This document shows, one piece after another, positions 21,684 to 29,276 of a DNA stretch of 38,120 bases. Both the position numbers and the translations under genes were made by a program. Below the pieces are notes generated by a model, which saw nothing but the letters and a program-made list of their open reading frames with translations, was not told the DNA's origin and made no database searches. Position 1 is the stretch's first letter. Each line of letters opens with the position of its first letter. The stretch is from CAYRGC01 sp964423795 (GTDB lineage: Bacteria; Patescibacteriota; Gracilibacteria; Peribacterales; Peribacteraceae): NCBI GenBank assembly GCA_964423795.1, contig CAYRGC010000011.1, positions 1 to 38,120 on the forward strand, read 5' to 3'.

Positions 21684-22424
21684 ATGTCCCCCCGCGATCT
21701 CCAAAAAGCCCTCGAAGAGCACCGTAAGGCGGAAATCCACGGCAGCGCGCTCGGCCCCTGGATCCACGACATCGTCTACGGCGCGCATGACGGCATCGTC
21801 ACGACGTTCGCCGTCGTCGCGGGAACCGCCGGCGCCAACCTGTCGGCGGGCATCGTCATCATCCTGGGCCTTGCGAACCTGCTTGCCGACGGCGTCTCGA
21901 TGGGCGCGGGCGCGTTCCTCAGCAACCGTTCCGAGCGGGACCAATACCGCCGCCTGCTCAAGGAGGAGCTCCAGGAAATCGAGACCGATCCCGAGGTCGA
22001 GCGCGAGGAGATCAGGGACGCCTATCGCAAGAAGGGATTCGCCGGCGAGGATCTGGAGCGCGTCGTTTCGGTCATCACGCGCGACAAGGGGGTCTGGGCC
22101 GAGACGATGATGCGCGAGGAGCACGGGATGGAGGAGAGCGACAGCAGCAACGCGCTCATGCACGGCATCGCCACGTTCTGCGGTTTCGGCATCTTCGGCT
22201 CCGTGCCGCTCCTGCCGTACTTGTTCGGGACAAACACCGCCAATTCGTTCTCGCTCGCGATCCTGGGCACGTTTCTCGCGTTGGTGCTTGTGGGTATCAC
22301 GCGCAGCTTCGTCACGCGGGAGCGCATCTACCGCGGCATTGCCGAAATCGTCTGCATCGGCGCGGTCACCGCGTCGATCGCGTACGGGGTGGGAGTGGCG
22401 CTGAAGGGATTCGCAGGGGGATAA
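21684..22424 (+). CDS. VIT1/CCC1-family metal transporter
   Basis: Members export or store Fe(II)/Mn(II) across membranes. The 246-residue protein begins with a helix (LQKALEEHRKAEIHGS), then WIHDIVYGAHDGIVTTFAVV, the family's first membrane helix with its signature D-G, LGLANLLADGVSMGAGAFLS (second helix with Asp and Met-Gly), SERDQYRRLLKEELQEIETD leading into a cytoplasmic metal-binding-type helical region rich in Glu (EVEREEIRDAYRKKGFAGED), and three more helices to the C-terminus. Total about five helices, as in plant VIT1. Conserved Glu and Met residues for metal are plausible, but the metal cannot be named. It is divergent from proS. Confidence 0.9.
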   Translation: MSPRDLQKALEEHRKAEIHGSALGPWIHDIVYGAHDGIVTTFAVVAGTAGANLSAGIVIILGLANLLADGVSMGAGAFLSNRSERDQYRRLLKEELQEIETDPEVEREEIRDAYRKKGFAGEDLERVVSVITRDKGVWAETMMREEHGMEESDSSNALMHGIATFCGFGIFGSVPLLPYLFGTNTANSFSLAILGTFLALVLVGITRSFVTRERIYRGIAEIVCIGAVTASIAYGVGVALKGFAGG

Positions 22425-22451
22425 ATGTTTGTTGTTTTTGTGTCCTCTTCC

Positions 22452-22557
22452 CCTCACCCCTTCTCCTGCAGGAGAAGGGGAATGTTCTGTTTGTTTTTCT
22501 ATTTCTCAAACAAAACACATGCATTCCCTCTCCGTGAGGGAGAGGATTAGGGTGAGG
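22452..22557. repeat. Cloverleaf-like intergenic element of three hairpins within an outer stem
   Basis: CCTCACCC (22452-22459) and GGGTGAGG (22550-22557) form outer ends. Inside lie a perfect 24-nt palindrome (CCCCTTCTCCTGCAGGAGAAGG then GG, 22457-22480), a hairpin TGTTCTGTTTG / CAAACAAAACA with one mismatch, and CCTCTCC-GTGAG-GGAGAGG (22527-22545). The outer left end shares bases with the first palindrome, so the two compete. It lies between convergent genes and resembles REP-type elements; whether it is dispersed in the genome cannot be seen here. Confidence 0.75.
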
Positions 22558-22631
22558 CGAACACAACCATCAAAAGCGAAGCAGACTCAGGGTGACAGTG
22601 CACCGTAGTTTGCACAAAGCAGTAGCAGTGT

Positions 22632-23045
22632 TTATGCGCTTATCCAAATGCCGAGAGCCGTCGTGACGGCGCCGAAGAGGATGCCCGCCACCACCTGCGC
22701 GAACGTGTGGCCGAGGCGCTCCGTGAAGTGCTCCCATTTCTGCAGCCGGTTGAGGATCCGCGCCTGTTCGCCGATGGCGCGGCGGGAACTCATGGCGTCG
22801 AACCACGTGATCGCCGCGAACACGAAGGCGATCGCGAACTCCGTGGAGTGCGGTCCGAGCTTGCGGTGCACGATGATGAGCAGCGACGTGACGAACGCCG
22901 AGTGCGAACTCGGCATGCCGCCCGCGCGGAACAGGTGTTCGTGCCAGTTGCCGGTCTTGAATCCTTCCACGATCACTTTGGCGATCTCCGTGAGGATCAT
23001 CACCACGCAGGGGATCAGGAAGGGGTAGGAGCGGAGGAGGTACAT
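22632..23045 (-). CDS. YuiD/DUF212 divergent PAP2-family membrane protein
   Basis: The 137-residue protein matches the DUF212 (YuiD) group, distant from acid phosphatase/PAP2 enzymes. Hallmarks are an N-terminal hydrophobic segment (YPFLIPCVVMILTEIAKVIV), the GGMPSSHSAFVTSLLIIVHR motif with SSHS as the presumed catalytic remnant, AITWFDAMSSRRAIGEQARI with a conserved Asp/Arg, and ERLGHTFAQVVAGILFGAV, where His-x-x-x-Gln-V lies at the last helix. Members are inner-membrane proteins; the substrate is unknown, possibly a lipid phosphate. On the minus strand TACTAT lies 5 nt before the ATG. It precedes nothing on its strand inside the element at 22.5 kb. Confidence 0.9.
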   Translation of the reverse strand: MYLLRSYPFLIPCVVMILTEIAKVIVEGFKTGNWHEHLFRAGGMPSSHSAFVTSLLIIVHRKLGPHSTEFAIAFVFAAITWFDAMSSRRAIGEQARILNRLQKWEHFTERLGHTFAQVVAGILFGAVTTALGIWISA

Positions 23046-23056
23046 GGTGGATAGTA

Positions 23057-24346
23057 TTACGCGACTCGGAGTTCGATTCTAGCGATGCCGGGGATGCCGC
23101 CCAGATAGACGTTCTGTCCGTTACGGAACGCGGTCAGCGCCGACGCGAGTTCGTTGCCGGCCCTGACGACGGTCGTCCTGCGCGTAGCGGTTCCGTCGGG
23201 AAATTGAAAATTCGCGCCATTGCGGCTGACCGTTGCGAGATCGAGCGGCCGCCACGAGCCGAGCGGACCCATCGAAAATCTGGCGGTGACTTGCCGGTCA
23301 TTGGCGAAAATGTTGCCATCACGCACGTCGAGACGAACGCCGTCCACTCGCACCGAAGGAGGAAGGTTCCCGAGAAGCGGTCCGTCGCCGATCGTGCTCA
23401 GGAGTGCCGATGCGCTCGCGAACTCGGGGACGGCTTCCGCCGCTTTCTTCGCGGCTTCAGCCTTTTTCACCTCTTCAGCCTTTGTCACTTCTTCTGCTTT
23501 CTTCGCCTCCTCCGCCTTTTTTGTGTCTTCCGCCTCCTTGACCTTCGTTTCTGCCTCCTTCGCTTTCACTTCCCCCTCTTTCGTCTTCGTTTCGGCCTCC
23601 TTGGCCTTCGACTCGGCCTGTTTCTTTTTCTGTTCCGCCTGGTTCTTCTCGCGTTCCGCGCGGCGCTTGGCGCGGTTATCGAGGACGGATTTGCGGAATT
23701 CCTCGGAGACCGGGAGAAAACGCAGGCCCAGATCGACGATCGGATCGACGACGTTGTCCTGCAGGAACTCGCCGGCGCGCGTCAGGTTTTCATTGAGGGA
23801 ATTCCTGACGTCCTGCGGCAAAAACCACGCGCCTGCCGCCGCCGCGCCGCCGCCGAAGAGCGTGGCGAACCATCCGCGGACGCGATCGGCGCCGTGTGCG
23901 GCGAGCTGGTAGAGGCCGTAGCCGGCCACGGCCGTGCCCACGACGGCGACGGCGGGCATCACCGCCGGATTCTCCTTGGAGAACTTCTCCAGCTTCTGAC
24001 GCGCTTCATCGGTCATTTTCATCATGCCTTCCATGATGGAGTTCTGCTGCGCCTGGAGCTGCGTATTCACCCCGAGGCGGACCAGTTCCTTTTCGATGGC
24101 CTGCGATTCGGCGCGGATATCCACGTAGGCGGGCGTGCCGCGATCCGCCTCCGGGACGGCGTTTAAGCGCTTCTGGATCTCCTGGTAGAGGTTTCCCAAC
24201 TGCTTGCGCTGATCTTCGGTGGTCGTCGCGGGCTGCATGGCCTGCACTTCCGCCCTCAATTGCGCGAGCGCGGCGCTGCCGGCGCCTTCTCCCGGGCGGA
24301 GCTCTTTGCGGACGACTTCGATGGAGGCGTTGAGCGTGGCGCTCAT
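23057..24346 (-). CDS. Unknown three-gene operon, third gene: membrane-spanning coiled-coil protein (429 residues)
   Basis: I do not recognise this protein. It has an N-terminal helical region (1-125), two hydrophobic stretches (about 128-150 and 158-177, the second Gly/Ala-rich), a long charged coiled coil (about 225-305) in which KEAETK/KAEEV units repeat, and a beta-rich C-terminal domain (about 325-429). There is no signal peptide. The coiled coil looks like a spacer between a membrane part and a globular end. The start follows the second gene by 16 nt with no -10 or ribosome-binding site, so expression depends on the operon. The repeats would expand and contract easily; related strains may differ here. 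Confidence 0.85.
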   Translation of the reverse strand: MSATLNASIEVVRKELRPGEGAGSAALAQLRAEVQAMQPATTTEDQRKQLGNLYQEIQKRLNAVPEADRGTPAYVDIRAESQAIEKELVRLGVNTQLQAQQNSIMEGMMKMTDEARQKLEKFSKENPAVMPAVAVVGTAVAGYGLYQLAAHGADRVRGWFATLFGGGAAAAGAWFLPQDVRNSLNENLTRAGEFLQDNVVDPIVDLGLRFLPVSEEFRKSVLDNRAKRRAEREKNQAEQKKKQAESKAKEAETKTKEGEVKAKEAETKVKEAEDTKKAEEAKKAEEVTKAEEVKKAEAAKKAAEAVPEFASASALLSTIGDGPLLGNLPPSVRVDGVRLDVRDGNIFANDRQVTARFSMGPLGSWRPLDLATVSRNGANFQFPDGTATRRTTVVRAGNELASALTAFRNGQNVYLGGIPGIARIELRVA

Positions 24347-24362
24347 GGGAGGGGAGGGAAGA

Positions 24363-26003
24363 TCAGGATTCGAGGGTGAGGTTGCCGCTTTCGATCTTCA
24401 GGTGCGTGCGGCGCGGGGCGTTGGTGTCGCTCTCCATCTTCGTGACGACCTCGCCGAGCTTCACGGCGGTCTGGCCGTTGAGCTGCACGCGGACGTCGCC
24501 CGTGGCGGTGCCGCTCTCCGGGCGCAGGAGCTTGGTCGAGTTCACGGTGCCGGCGCCCACGCGCAGGATCACCGAGCGCGCGTTCGGCGCGGTACCGAAG
24601 CCGACGCGGTACTCGTGCTCGTTCGTGTTGGATTTCACGAATTTGACCTCCTTGGAGTCATGCGTGATCTTCGATTCGGTCGTGCCCACGTCGAGACCCA
24701 AAGCGGGGATCGCGAGGCCGCCGATCGGCGCGTTCTCGGGGCCCGCGGGCGGCGTGGTGGCCGGGGCAGTGACCGGCGCGCGCAGGGCATCGGAGTACTG
24801 CTTGGCCAGGGCTTCCGTACGGACGTTCGCGATGGTCGGCGGACGGGCGTTCGCGTTGCCGCCGTCGCGCACGGCCATGTACTCGCCGTAGCAGTTGAAG
24901 AAGCGCTGGCGCGCGGCGTCGTCCAGGCCGAGGCGCTGCATCATCACGAGGGTGCTCGGCTCCTGGGAGGCCTGCTGCGCTTCCGTCGCCGTCAGGGCGC
25001 TACCGAGGGGGTTGAGGCCCGCCGTGGCGGTGCTGATGACGATGCCCTGGGTGCGGATCTCCTGTTGCAGGAGCGTGCGCCACTTGAGGGCGACGCCTTG
25101 GTTGCGGAGATTGGCCTGCAGGTCGCGCAGCGGCGCCGGGAGCTGGATGCCGGTGAGGTAATCGGCGAAGAAGCCGCGCACGGAGGCGAGGATCATCGAG
25201 GCGGTGCTCTCCGGGGTCATGCCGAGCTGCTTCTGGAGCATCTGGAAGAGCGGGGCGAGGGGGCCGTCCGGGCGTACGAGCTGCGTCAGGCGGGCGTCGA
25301 TGTTGTCGGCCATCACCGAAGAGGGATCGCCGGCCGGCATGTTCGGCGCGAGCTTCTGGAGCTGCTCCTGGGCCTGCGCCACCGAAAGCGTGCCGAGGGA
25401 CTCGACGCTCTTCAGGGTCTGCTCGCGGAACGTCTTCCAGGCTTCCTCGGAACGGATGTCGTCCGGCGCGTTCTCGATGAGCGCGCGGATCGCATCGATT
25501 TGCTTGCGCGTGGCCTCGTCGAGCGTCTTCTTGGAGGCATCCTCCTTCGAGAGCTTCTGCGCCGCGGCGTCGGCCTCGATCTTCTGGCGGAGCGCCGCAA
25601 GGTCGCCGCGTACCTTCTGGATGTATTCCTTGGTCTTCGTTTCGCGTTCGGAGGAGGGGGCGGCGTTCAGATTCGCGATCGCCTTCGTCAGACCTTCCAC
25701 GAGCGGCGCCCGCGCGATCGCCGGGATGGCGAGGATATCGGGGATCGCGGTCGGCGCAGGAGCGGCCGGATTCGTCAGGCGCTGGATGCGGTGCACGCCG
25801 TCGAGCACCTGTTTCAGCAGCGGTTCATAGCGGGTGCCAAGCGAGGTCTGCGCCGCCGCGAGAGCCGTGCGCACGACCGTCAGGTTCACCGTCGTGGTCG
25901 CGCCCGTGCCGGCGTTGATCGCCTTCACGAGGCTTTCGATCTCCTTTTGGAGAACCTGAATCTCCGGATTTTCGGAGGGGCCGCTGGGAATTTCACCGGG
26001 CAT
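24363..26003 (-). CDS. Unknown three-gene operon, second gene: large soluble protein (546 residues)
   Basis: I do not recognise this protein. It is largely alpha-helical for about 380 residues, with helical spans such as NPEIQVLQKEIESLVKAINA, ETKTKEYIQKVRGDLAALRQ and QPSTLVMM-type segments, and an Ala/Pro/Thr-rich linker (about 400-435, PVTAPATTPPAGPENAPIGG). From about residue 445 it becomes beta-rich (EVKFVKSNTNEHEYRVGFGT, RSVILRVGAGTVNSTKLLRP, DVRVQLNGQTAVKLGEVVTK) and could be a small ligand- or partner-binding domain. It has no signal peptide or membrane helix. The longer open frame on the opposite strand is a shadow. It starts 24 nt after the small first gene. A role as a cytoplasmic partner of the third gene's product is a guess from order only. 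Confidence 0.88.
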   Translation of the reverse strand: MPGEIPSGPSENPEIQVLQKEIESLVKAINAGTGATTTVNLTVVRTALAAAQTSLGTRYEPLLKQVLDGVHRIQRLTNPAAPAPTAIPDILAIPAIARAPLVEGLTKAIANLNAAPSSERETKTKEYIQKVRGDLAALRQKIEADAAAQKLSKEDASKKTLDEATRKQIDAIRALIENAPDDIRSEEAWKTFREQTLKSVESLGTLSVAQAQEQLQKLAPNMPAGDPSSVMADNIDARLTQLVRPDGPLAPLFQMLQKQLGMTPESTASMILASVRGFFADYLTGIQLPAPLRDLQANLRNQGVALKWRTLLQQEIRTQGIVISTATAGLNPLGSALTATEAQQASQEPSTLVMMQRLGLDDAARQRFFNCYGEYMAVRDGGNANARPPTIANVRTEALAKQYSDALRAPVTAPATTPPAGPENAPIGGLAIPALGLDVGTTESKITHDSKEVKFVKSNTNEHEYRVGFGTAPNARSVILRVGAGTVNSTKLLRPESGTATGDVRVQLNGQTAVKLGEVVTKMESDTNAPRRTHLKIESGNLTLES

Positions 26004-26027
26004 GGGAGTGTGTGTGAAAGGGGGAGA

Positions 26028-26270
26028 TCAGGCTGCCTGGGAGATACCGGGATTCGTGCCGTAGAGCTTCGCGGCCGCCTGCCCGATCGTCGTCAGATAC
26101 CGCTCCAGTTCCTTTTGGAAGGGGATCTGGTCGGTTCCGCGCAGGATCGATTCGAGCTTCGCCTTCTGCGCTTCGTCCATGCGGGGAAGTTGCGTGCGCC
26201 AGTAGGTCCGCTGTGCCTCCGAGAGCAGATAGCTCTTCTCCACGAGCACAAGCAGGGTCGCGGTCTCCAT
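26028..26270 (-). CDS. Unknown three-gene operon, first gene: small helical protein (80 residues)
   Basis: The 80-residue protein is helical and soluble (TATLLVLVEKSYLLSEAQRT, YWRTQLPRMDEAQKAKLESI, then a C-terminal helix ending PGISQAA). The pattern YW...LP.MDE.Q..KLE.IL resembles a motif I recall from several Patescibacteria proteins, but I cannot confirm that here. No signal or membrane segment is present. It leads the operon: a promoter (TTGAGG, 17 nt, TAGAAT) lies upstream, with a leader of about 22-28 nt. It is an early partner or adaptor by position; its function is unknown. Confidence 0.85.
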   Translation of the reverse strand: METATLLVLVEKSYLLSEAQRTYWRTQLPRMDEAQKAKLESILRGTDQIPFQKELERYLTTIGQAAAKLYGTNPGISQAA

Positions 26271-26298
26271 GTGGGTTTTTGTGGAAGGAAATCAGGAT

Positions 26299-26327
26299 AT
26301 TCTACCTTTTTTCGGCTTCTCCCTCAA
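26299..26327 (-). promoter_or_regulatory. Promoter of the three-gene operon
   Basis: On the minus strand TTGAGG (26327-26322) and TAGAAT (26304-26299) are exactly 17 nt apart. A second box, TATCCT, overlaps downstream. The leader to the ATG at 26270 is A/C-rich, without GGAGG. Confidence 0.65.
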
Positions 26328-26397
26328 TCCACGGCATCACGAAGCCGTTGGAAGTCAATCACCCTCCCGATCGGCGTGCGTCTCCCGGGGACGGTGC

Positions 26398-26403
26398 TAG
26401 ACT
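26398..26403 (+). promoter_or_regulatory. -10 box (TAGACT) of the HPF gene
   Basis: TAGACT lies 26 nt before the ATG at 26430 and is followed by a pyrimidine-rich leader (CCTTTCTCCCCCCTCTCC). No good -35 element is visible. Confidence 0.45.
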
Positions 26404-26429
26404 CGAAGAATCCTTTCTCCCCCCTCTCC

Positions 26430-26771
26430 ATGAACATCCAGCATTTCGAGAAGGACCTGCACTACAGCGATAAGGAATTGCTCATCCTGGCGCGGAAAAT
26501 CGGAAAACTTGCCACATACTGCAAACGATTGAAGAACGAAGATTCCTTCATCCGCGTGGAGGCGGAGCGCCGGGAGACCAAAAAGGACCGCGACCAGGTG
26601 AAAGTCATGCTCACGGTCGAGCTTCCGCATAAGCAGCTGCGCGCCGAGTCGCGCCGTAACCGCGTGGTCGAGGCCATCGATCGCTGCGTCGAGAAGATCG
26701 AGCCGCAGATCAAGCGATACAAGGAGATGCACACGGGAAGGGAACAAGCCCGCATGGCGCAAAGGGACTGA
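26430..26771 (+). CDS. Ribosome hibernation-promoting factor, HPF/RaiA (YfiA) family
   Basis: HPF binds the decoding centre of idle ribosomes and helps make inactive 70S or 100S particles in poor growth conditions. The 113-residue product is the short form: alternating strand and helix segments (MNIQHFEKDLHYSDKELLIL, HYSDKELLILARKIGKLATY) ending in the basic helix with VVEAIDRCVEKIEPQIKRYK, as in the beta-alpha-beta-beta-beta-alpha fold. There is no C-terminal dimerisation domain of the long HPF, so it would resemble E. coli HPF or YfiA. It converges on the L25 gene, with a shared terminator between them. Confidence 0.8.
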   Translation: MNIQHFEKDLHYSDKELLILARKIGKLATYCKRLKNEDSFIRVEAERRETKKDRDQVKVMLTVELPHKQLRAESRRNRVVEAIDRCVEKIEPQIKRYKEMHTGREQARMAQRD

Positions 26772-26777
26772 AAAAGC

Positions 26778-26842
26778 AGTAAAGAGGAGAGAGCTTGAAA
26801 AGCTTGGTACGACGAAAGCTTGCCAAGCTCTTTCCTCTCTCC
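26778..26842. terminator. Bidirectional terminator between HPF and L25 genes
   Basis: AAGAGGAGAGAGCTTG (about 26782-26797) pairs with CAAGCTCTTTCCTCTCT (26824-26840) with two mismatches, around a loop that holds two AAGCTT copies. It lies between convergent genes and has T-rich sequence on both sides (CTTTCCTCTCTCCT downstream). Confidence 0.65.
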
Positions 26843-26848
26843 TCAGCG

Positions 26849-27541
26849 TTATTTCTTGGCTTCCTTCTTCGCATCCGCGGCCGGAGCGACAGCGGCGGCG
26901 GCGGGAGCGGCGGCACCGTCCGCGGCGGGAGCGGCGGCGGCACCCTCGGCGCCCGGAGTCGCGGCGGCGGCGACCGGCGTCTCGACGACTTCCTCGGCGC
27001 GGGGTTCCTGGATGAGGGCGACGACGGCGTCGGCCTTATCGAGCACCTCCACGCCCTCCGGCACCTCGATCTGCGAGACGGTGACGTGGTCATGGAAGTT
27101 CTCCATGCCGGCGATGCTGAGGGAGAGGTTCTTCGGGAGATGCTTCGGGAGAGCGCGGACGCGGACGTGGTCGTGCACCACGAGGAACACGCCGCCGAGA
27201 GCCTTCACGGCAAGCGACTCGCCCGTGAAGTGGACGGGTACCAGCGTCTCGATCTTCTTGTCCATGTCCACGGCGTAGAAGTCGGCGTGGATCTCGTCGT
27301 CCGTCACCGGGTGGAAGGAGACGTCCTTGAAGAGGACGGGGATCTTCTTTCCGTCGACGTCGAGCTCCACGAGGGAGCTCTCTCCGGCCTGCGTCAGCGC
27401 CTTGCGGAGCGCGCGGGCCTCGCACTGGACGAGGAGGTCCTTGGTCTTGTGACCGTACACGACGCCGGGTACGAGACTGCCGCGGCGCAGCGACTTCACG
27501 CTGGCTTTCGGGTCACGGGCCTTTGCCTGGAGGGTAATCAT
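26849..27541 (-). CDS. rplY: Ribosomal protein L25/CTC family (bL25)
   Basis: bL25 binds 5S rRNA on the large subunit. The 230-residue product is the long CTC form: an N-terminal L25 domain (MITLQAKARDPKASVKSLRR, GSLVPGVVYGHKTKDLLVQC, LVELDVDGKKIPVLFKDVSF, HPVTDDEIHADFYAVD) and a C-terminal TL5-type domain (LVPVHFTGESLAVKALGGVF, VRVRALPKHLPKNLSLSIAG, ISQIEVPEG-like VTVSQIEVPEGVEVLDKADA). The tail after about residue 185 is an Ala/Pro/Glu-rich low-complexity extension ending in a Lys-rich stretch. I take ATG 27541; an in-frame GTG lies two codons upstream. Promoter: TTGACC, 17 nt, TACCCT. Confidence 0.95.
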   Translation of the reverse strand: MITLQAKARDPKASVKSLRRGSLVPGVVYGHKTKDLLVQCEARALRKALTQAGESSLVELDVDGKKIPVLFKDVSFHPVTDDEIHADFYAVDMDKKIETLVPVHFTGESLAVKALGGVFLVVHDHVRVRALPKHLPKNLSLSIAGMENFHDHVTVSQIEVPEGVEVLDKADAVVALIQEPRAEEVVETPVAAAATPGAEGAAAAPAADGAAAPAAAAVAPAADAKKEAKK

Positions 27542-27556
27542 CTCCACGAGGGCAGC

Positions 27557-27585
27557 AGGGTAGGGGATGAACCGACCTCGGTCAA
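27557..27585 (-). promoter_or_regulatory. Promoter of the L25 gene
   Basis: On the minus strand TTGACC (27585-27580) and TACCCT (27562-27557) are 17 nt apart, with a 15-nt leader to ATG 27541. The -35 overlaps a GACC-GAG-GTC hairpin. Confidence 0.65.
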
Positions 27586-27610
27586 CACCTCTTTTTTCCG
27601 GACGGCGTCG

Positions 27611-28435
27611 TCAAATCCCCGCCTTCGAGGCCGACGGTTTCCCTCGCCACTTCCGGAAATACCGCATTCCGCTCATCAAATGGGCCCGTCCGACGCGATT
27701 GAACGGCATGCGCCAGGCGCTCATGTCGCTCAGGCGGCGCTTTTTGTCGTAGGCGATCGCGGACGGACAGTAGAGGATCCGCTTCCCCGCGAGCCGTGTC
27801 CGCCGGCAGAGGTCGGTGTCCTCGAAGAAGAGGAAGAAACGCTCGTCGAATCCGCCGAGCTCCTCGAAGAACTCCCGTCGGATGAGGAAGGATCCTCCGG
27901 CCACCCAGTCCACGTCCTGCTCGCGCTCCTGGTCGCGGGATTGCTGGAGGTAGTGCTCCACGTGGCCGGGAAGGAGCCGCCGGAGGAAGGTCCGCTTGGC
28001 GATGAGGTCGATCGGCCGGGGCTCGGCGCGCGCGGAGATGCGCTGGGTTCCGTCGGGATGGATCAGCTTCGGCGCCGCGATGCCGATCGAGGTGTCTGAT
28101 TCCATTTTTTTCACGAGCGTTTCCACCGCGCCGTTCTCCGGCATCTTGTCGGGATTGTTGATGAGAAGGTAGCGGCCGGACGCGTACCGCGCTCCCCGGT
28201 TGTACCCGTGGCCGAAGCCGCGGTTGCCGCCCGTCTCGATCGCGCGCAGGCGGGGGTCCGGGTCGCGGCGGAAGTCGTTACGGACGTAGCCGATCGAGTC
28301 GTCCTCCGAGCCGTTGTCGATCACGATCACCTCGAGTGCGTCCGCGATCGTCTGCGTGAGCAGATGCCTGGCCGCACGGACGGCCTGGCGCCCGTTGCGG
28401 TAGTTGAGGATGAGGGCGGAGACGAGCGGCGTCAT
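27611..28435 (-). CDS. Family 2 glycosyltransferase (rhamnosyltransferase-like)
   Basis: GT2 enzymes transfer a sugar from a nucleotide donor to a lipid-linked or surface glycan. The 274-residue product begins VSALILNYRNGRQAVRAARH, then EVIVIDNGSEDDSIGYVRND (nucleotide-binding Asp), AIETGGNRGFGHGYNRGARY, LLINNPDKMPENGAVETLVK (the DxD-equivalent NPD), and later DWVAGGSFLIRREFFEELGG with FFEDTDLCRRTRLAGKRILY, an ED.D motif that supplies the base. This is the WcaA/RfbF-like subgroup of dTDP- or UDP-sugar transferases. The 4-nt ATGA overlap with uppP shows translational coupling. It ends shortly before the L25 promoter. The NDP-sugar pyrophosphorylase at 3.4 kb might supply its donor. Confidence 0.92.
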   Translation of the reverse strand: MTPLVSALILNYRNGRQAVRAARHLLTQTIADALEVIVIDNGSEDDSIGYVRNDFRRDPDPRLRAIETGGNRGFGHGYNRGARYASGRYLLINNPDKMPENGAVETLVKKMESDTSIGIAAPKLIHPDGTQRISARAEPRPIDLIAKRTFLRRLLPGHVEHYLQQSRDQEREQDVDWVAGGSFLIRREFFEELGGFDERFFLFFEDTDLCRRTRLAGKRILYCPSAIAYDKKRRLSDMSAWRMPFNRVGRAHLMSGMRYFRKWRGKPSASKAGI

Positions 28436-29205
28436 AGCGTCCACCAGAGAAGGAAGAGCAGGACGACCGCGATCCGCTCGAGACCGAACACCGCGAACGG
28501 GAGGCGCTTCACCGCGGCGAGGAACCATCGCATGCTCGCGTACGCCGTGACGAAGGCGACGGCGCCGCCGACGAGAAGGAGCGGAAAATCGCTTGCCGAG
28601 AGCGCGCCCGCGGACTTGAGCAGGTCGAGGCCCGCCGCCGCCCCGATCGTCGGCACGGCGAGGAGGAAGGAGAACTCCACGATGGTCCGACGGGAGACGC
28701 CGAGCAGTTCGCCGCCCACGATCGTCGCCGCCGCGCGGGAGACGCCCGGGACCACCGCGACGGCCTGGCAGAGGCCGATCGCCGCGGCCGTGCCGTGGCT
28801 CACGTCCTCGATGCGCTTCGCGTCCGTCGGCATCTCATTCTTGAGGAGGGAGTAGAGGACGAGCAGCGCTCCGCCGACCGAGAGCGACCACAGCACCGTC
28901 GGGATGCTTTCGAGGAGCACCGACTTCACGAGGTCATGCACCAGGAATCCCACGATCGCCGTCGGCACGAACGCCGCCGCGACGCGCGTCCACACGGCCC
29001 GCGAGGTGAGGATCCGCTTCCATTCCAAGGCGACGACCGCGAGGATCGCGCCGAACTGGATCGCGATCTCGAACGTCTTCACCGCTTCCGTCGGGGGGAT
29101 GCCGAGGAACGCGGACGAGAGCATCAGGTGCGCCGTGGAGGAGATCGGGAGAAACTCCGTGAGGCCTTCGACGACGCCGAGAAGAACGGCTTGGAGCAGC
29201 GACAT
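28432..29205 (-). CDS. uppP: Undecaprenyl-diphosphate phosphatase (UppP/BacA)
   Basis: UppP removes a phosphate from undecaprenyl diphosphate at the outer face of the inner membrane, recycling the lipid carrier for peptidoglycan and glycan building; its overproduction gives bacitracin resistance. The 257-residue protein has about eight helices and both family motifs: GVVEGLTEFLPISSTAHLML near the N-terminus, which carries the catalytic Glu pair, and VAVVPGVSRAAATIVGGELL (PGxSRS/A-type). The tail ends in a short hydrophobic helix (IAVVLLFLLWWTL). Its ATG precedes a C-rich leader, and the only -10-like hexamer is CATTCT. The following glycosyltransferase gene overlaps by 4 nt, linking carrier recycling to glycan assembly. 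Confidence 0.95.
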   Translation of the reverse strand: MSLLQAVLLGVVEGLTEFLPISSTAHLMLSSAFLGIPPTEAVKTFEIAIQFGAILAVVALEWKRILTSRAVWTRVAAAFVPTAIVGFLVHDLVKSVLLESIPTVLWSLSVGGALLVLYSLLKNEMPTDAKRIEDVSHGTAAAIGLCQAVAVVPGVSRAAATIVGGELLGVSRRTIVEFSFLLAVPTIGAAAGLDLLKSAGALSASDFPLLLVGGAVAFVTAYASMRWFLAAVKRLPFAVFGLERIAVVLLFLLWWTL

Positions 29206-29276
29206 AGTGGAGAATGCGACGGAATGTCGTCGACGAGGATACCCGATCAGGCTACAGTCCGGCCTCCGTTTTTCCT

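Noticed and set aside
26028..26270. The 80-residue first gene of the operon as an antitoxin
   Set aside because: It has no DNA-binding or toxin-binding motif and its partners are far too large and different for a toxin-antitoxin pair.
24219..26771. A long plus-strand open frame opposite the three-gene operon
   Set aside because: Only its last part (from 26430) is a real gene, HPF; the rest has shadow composition and lies opposite three well-formed minus-strand genes with a promoter.
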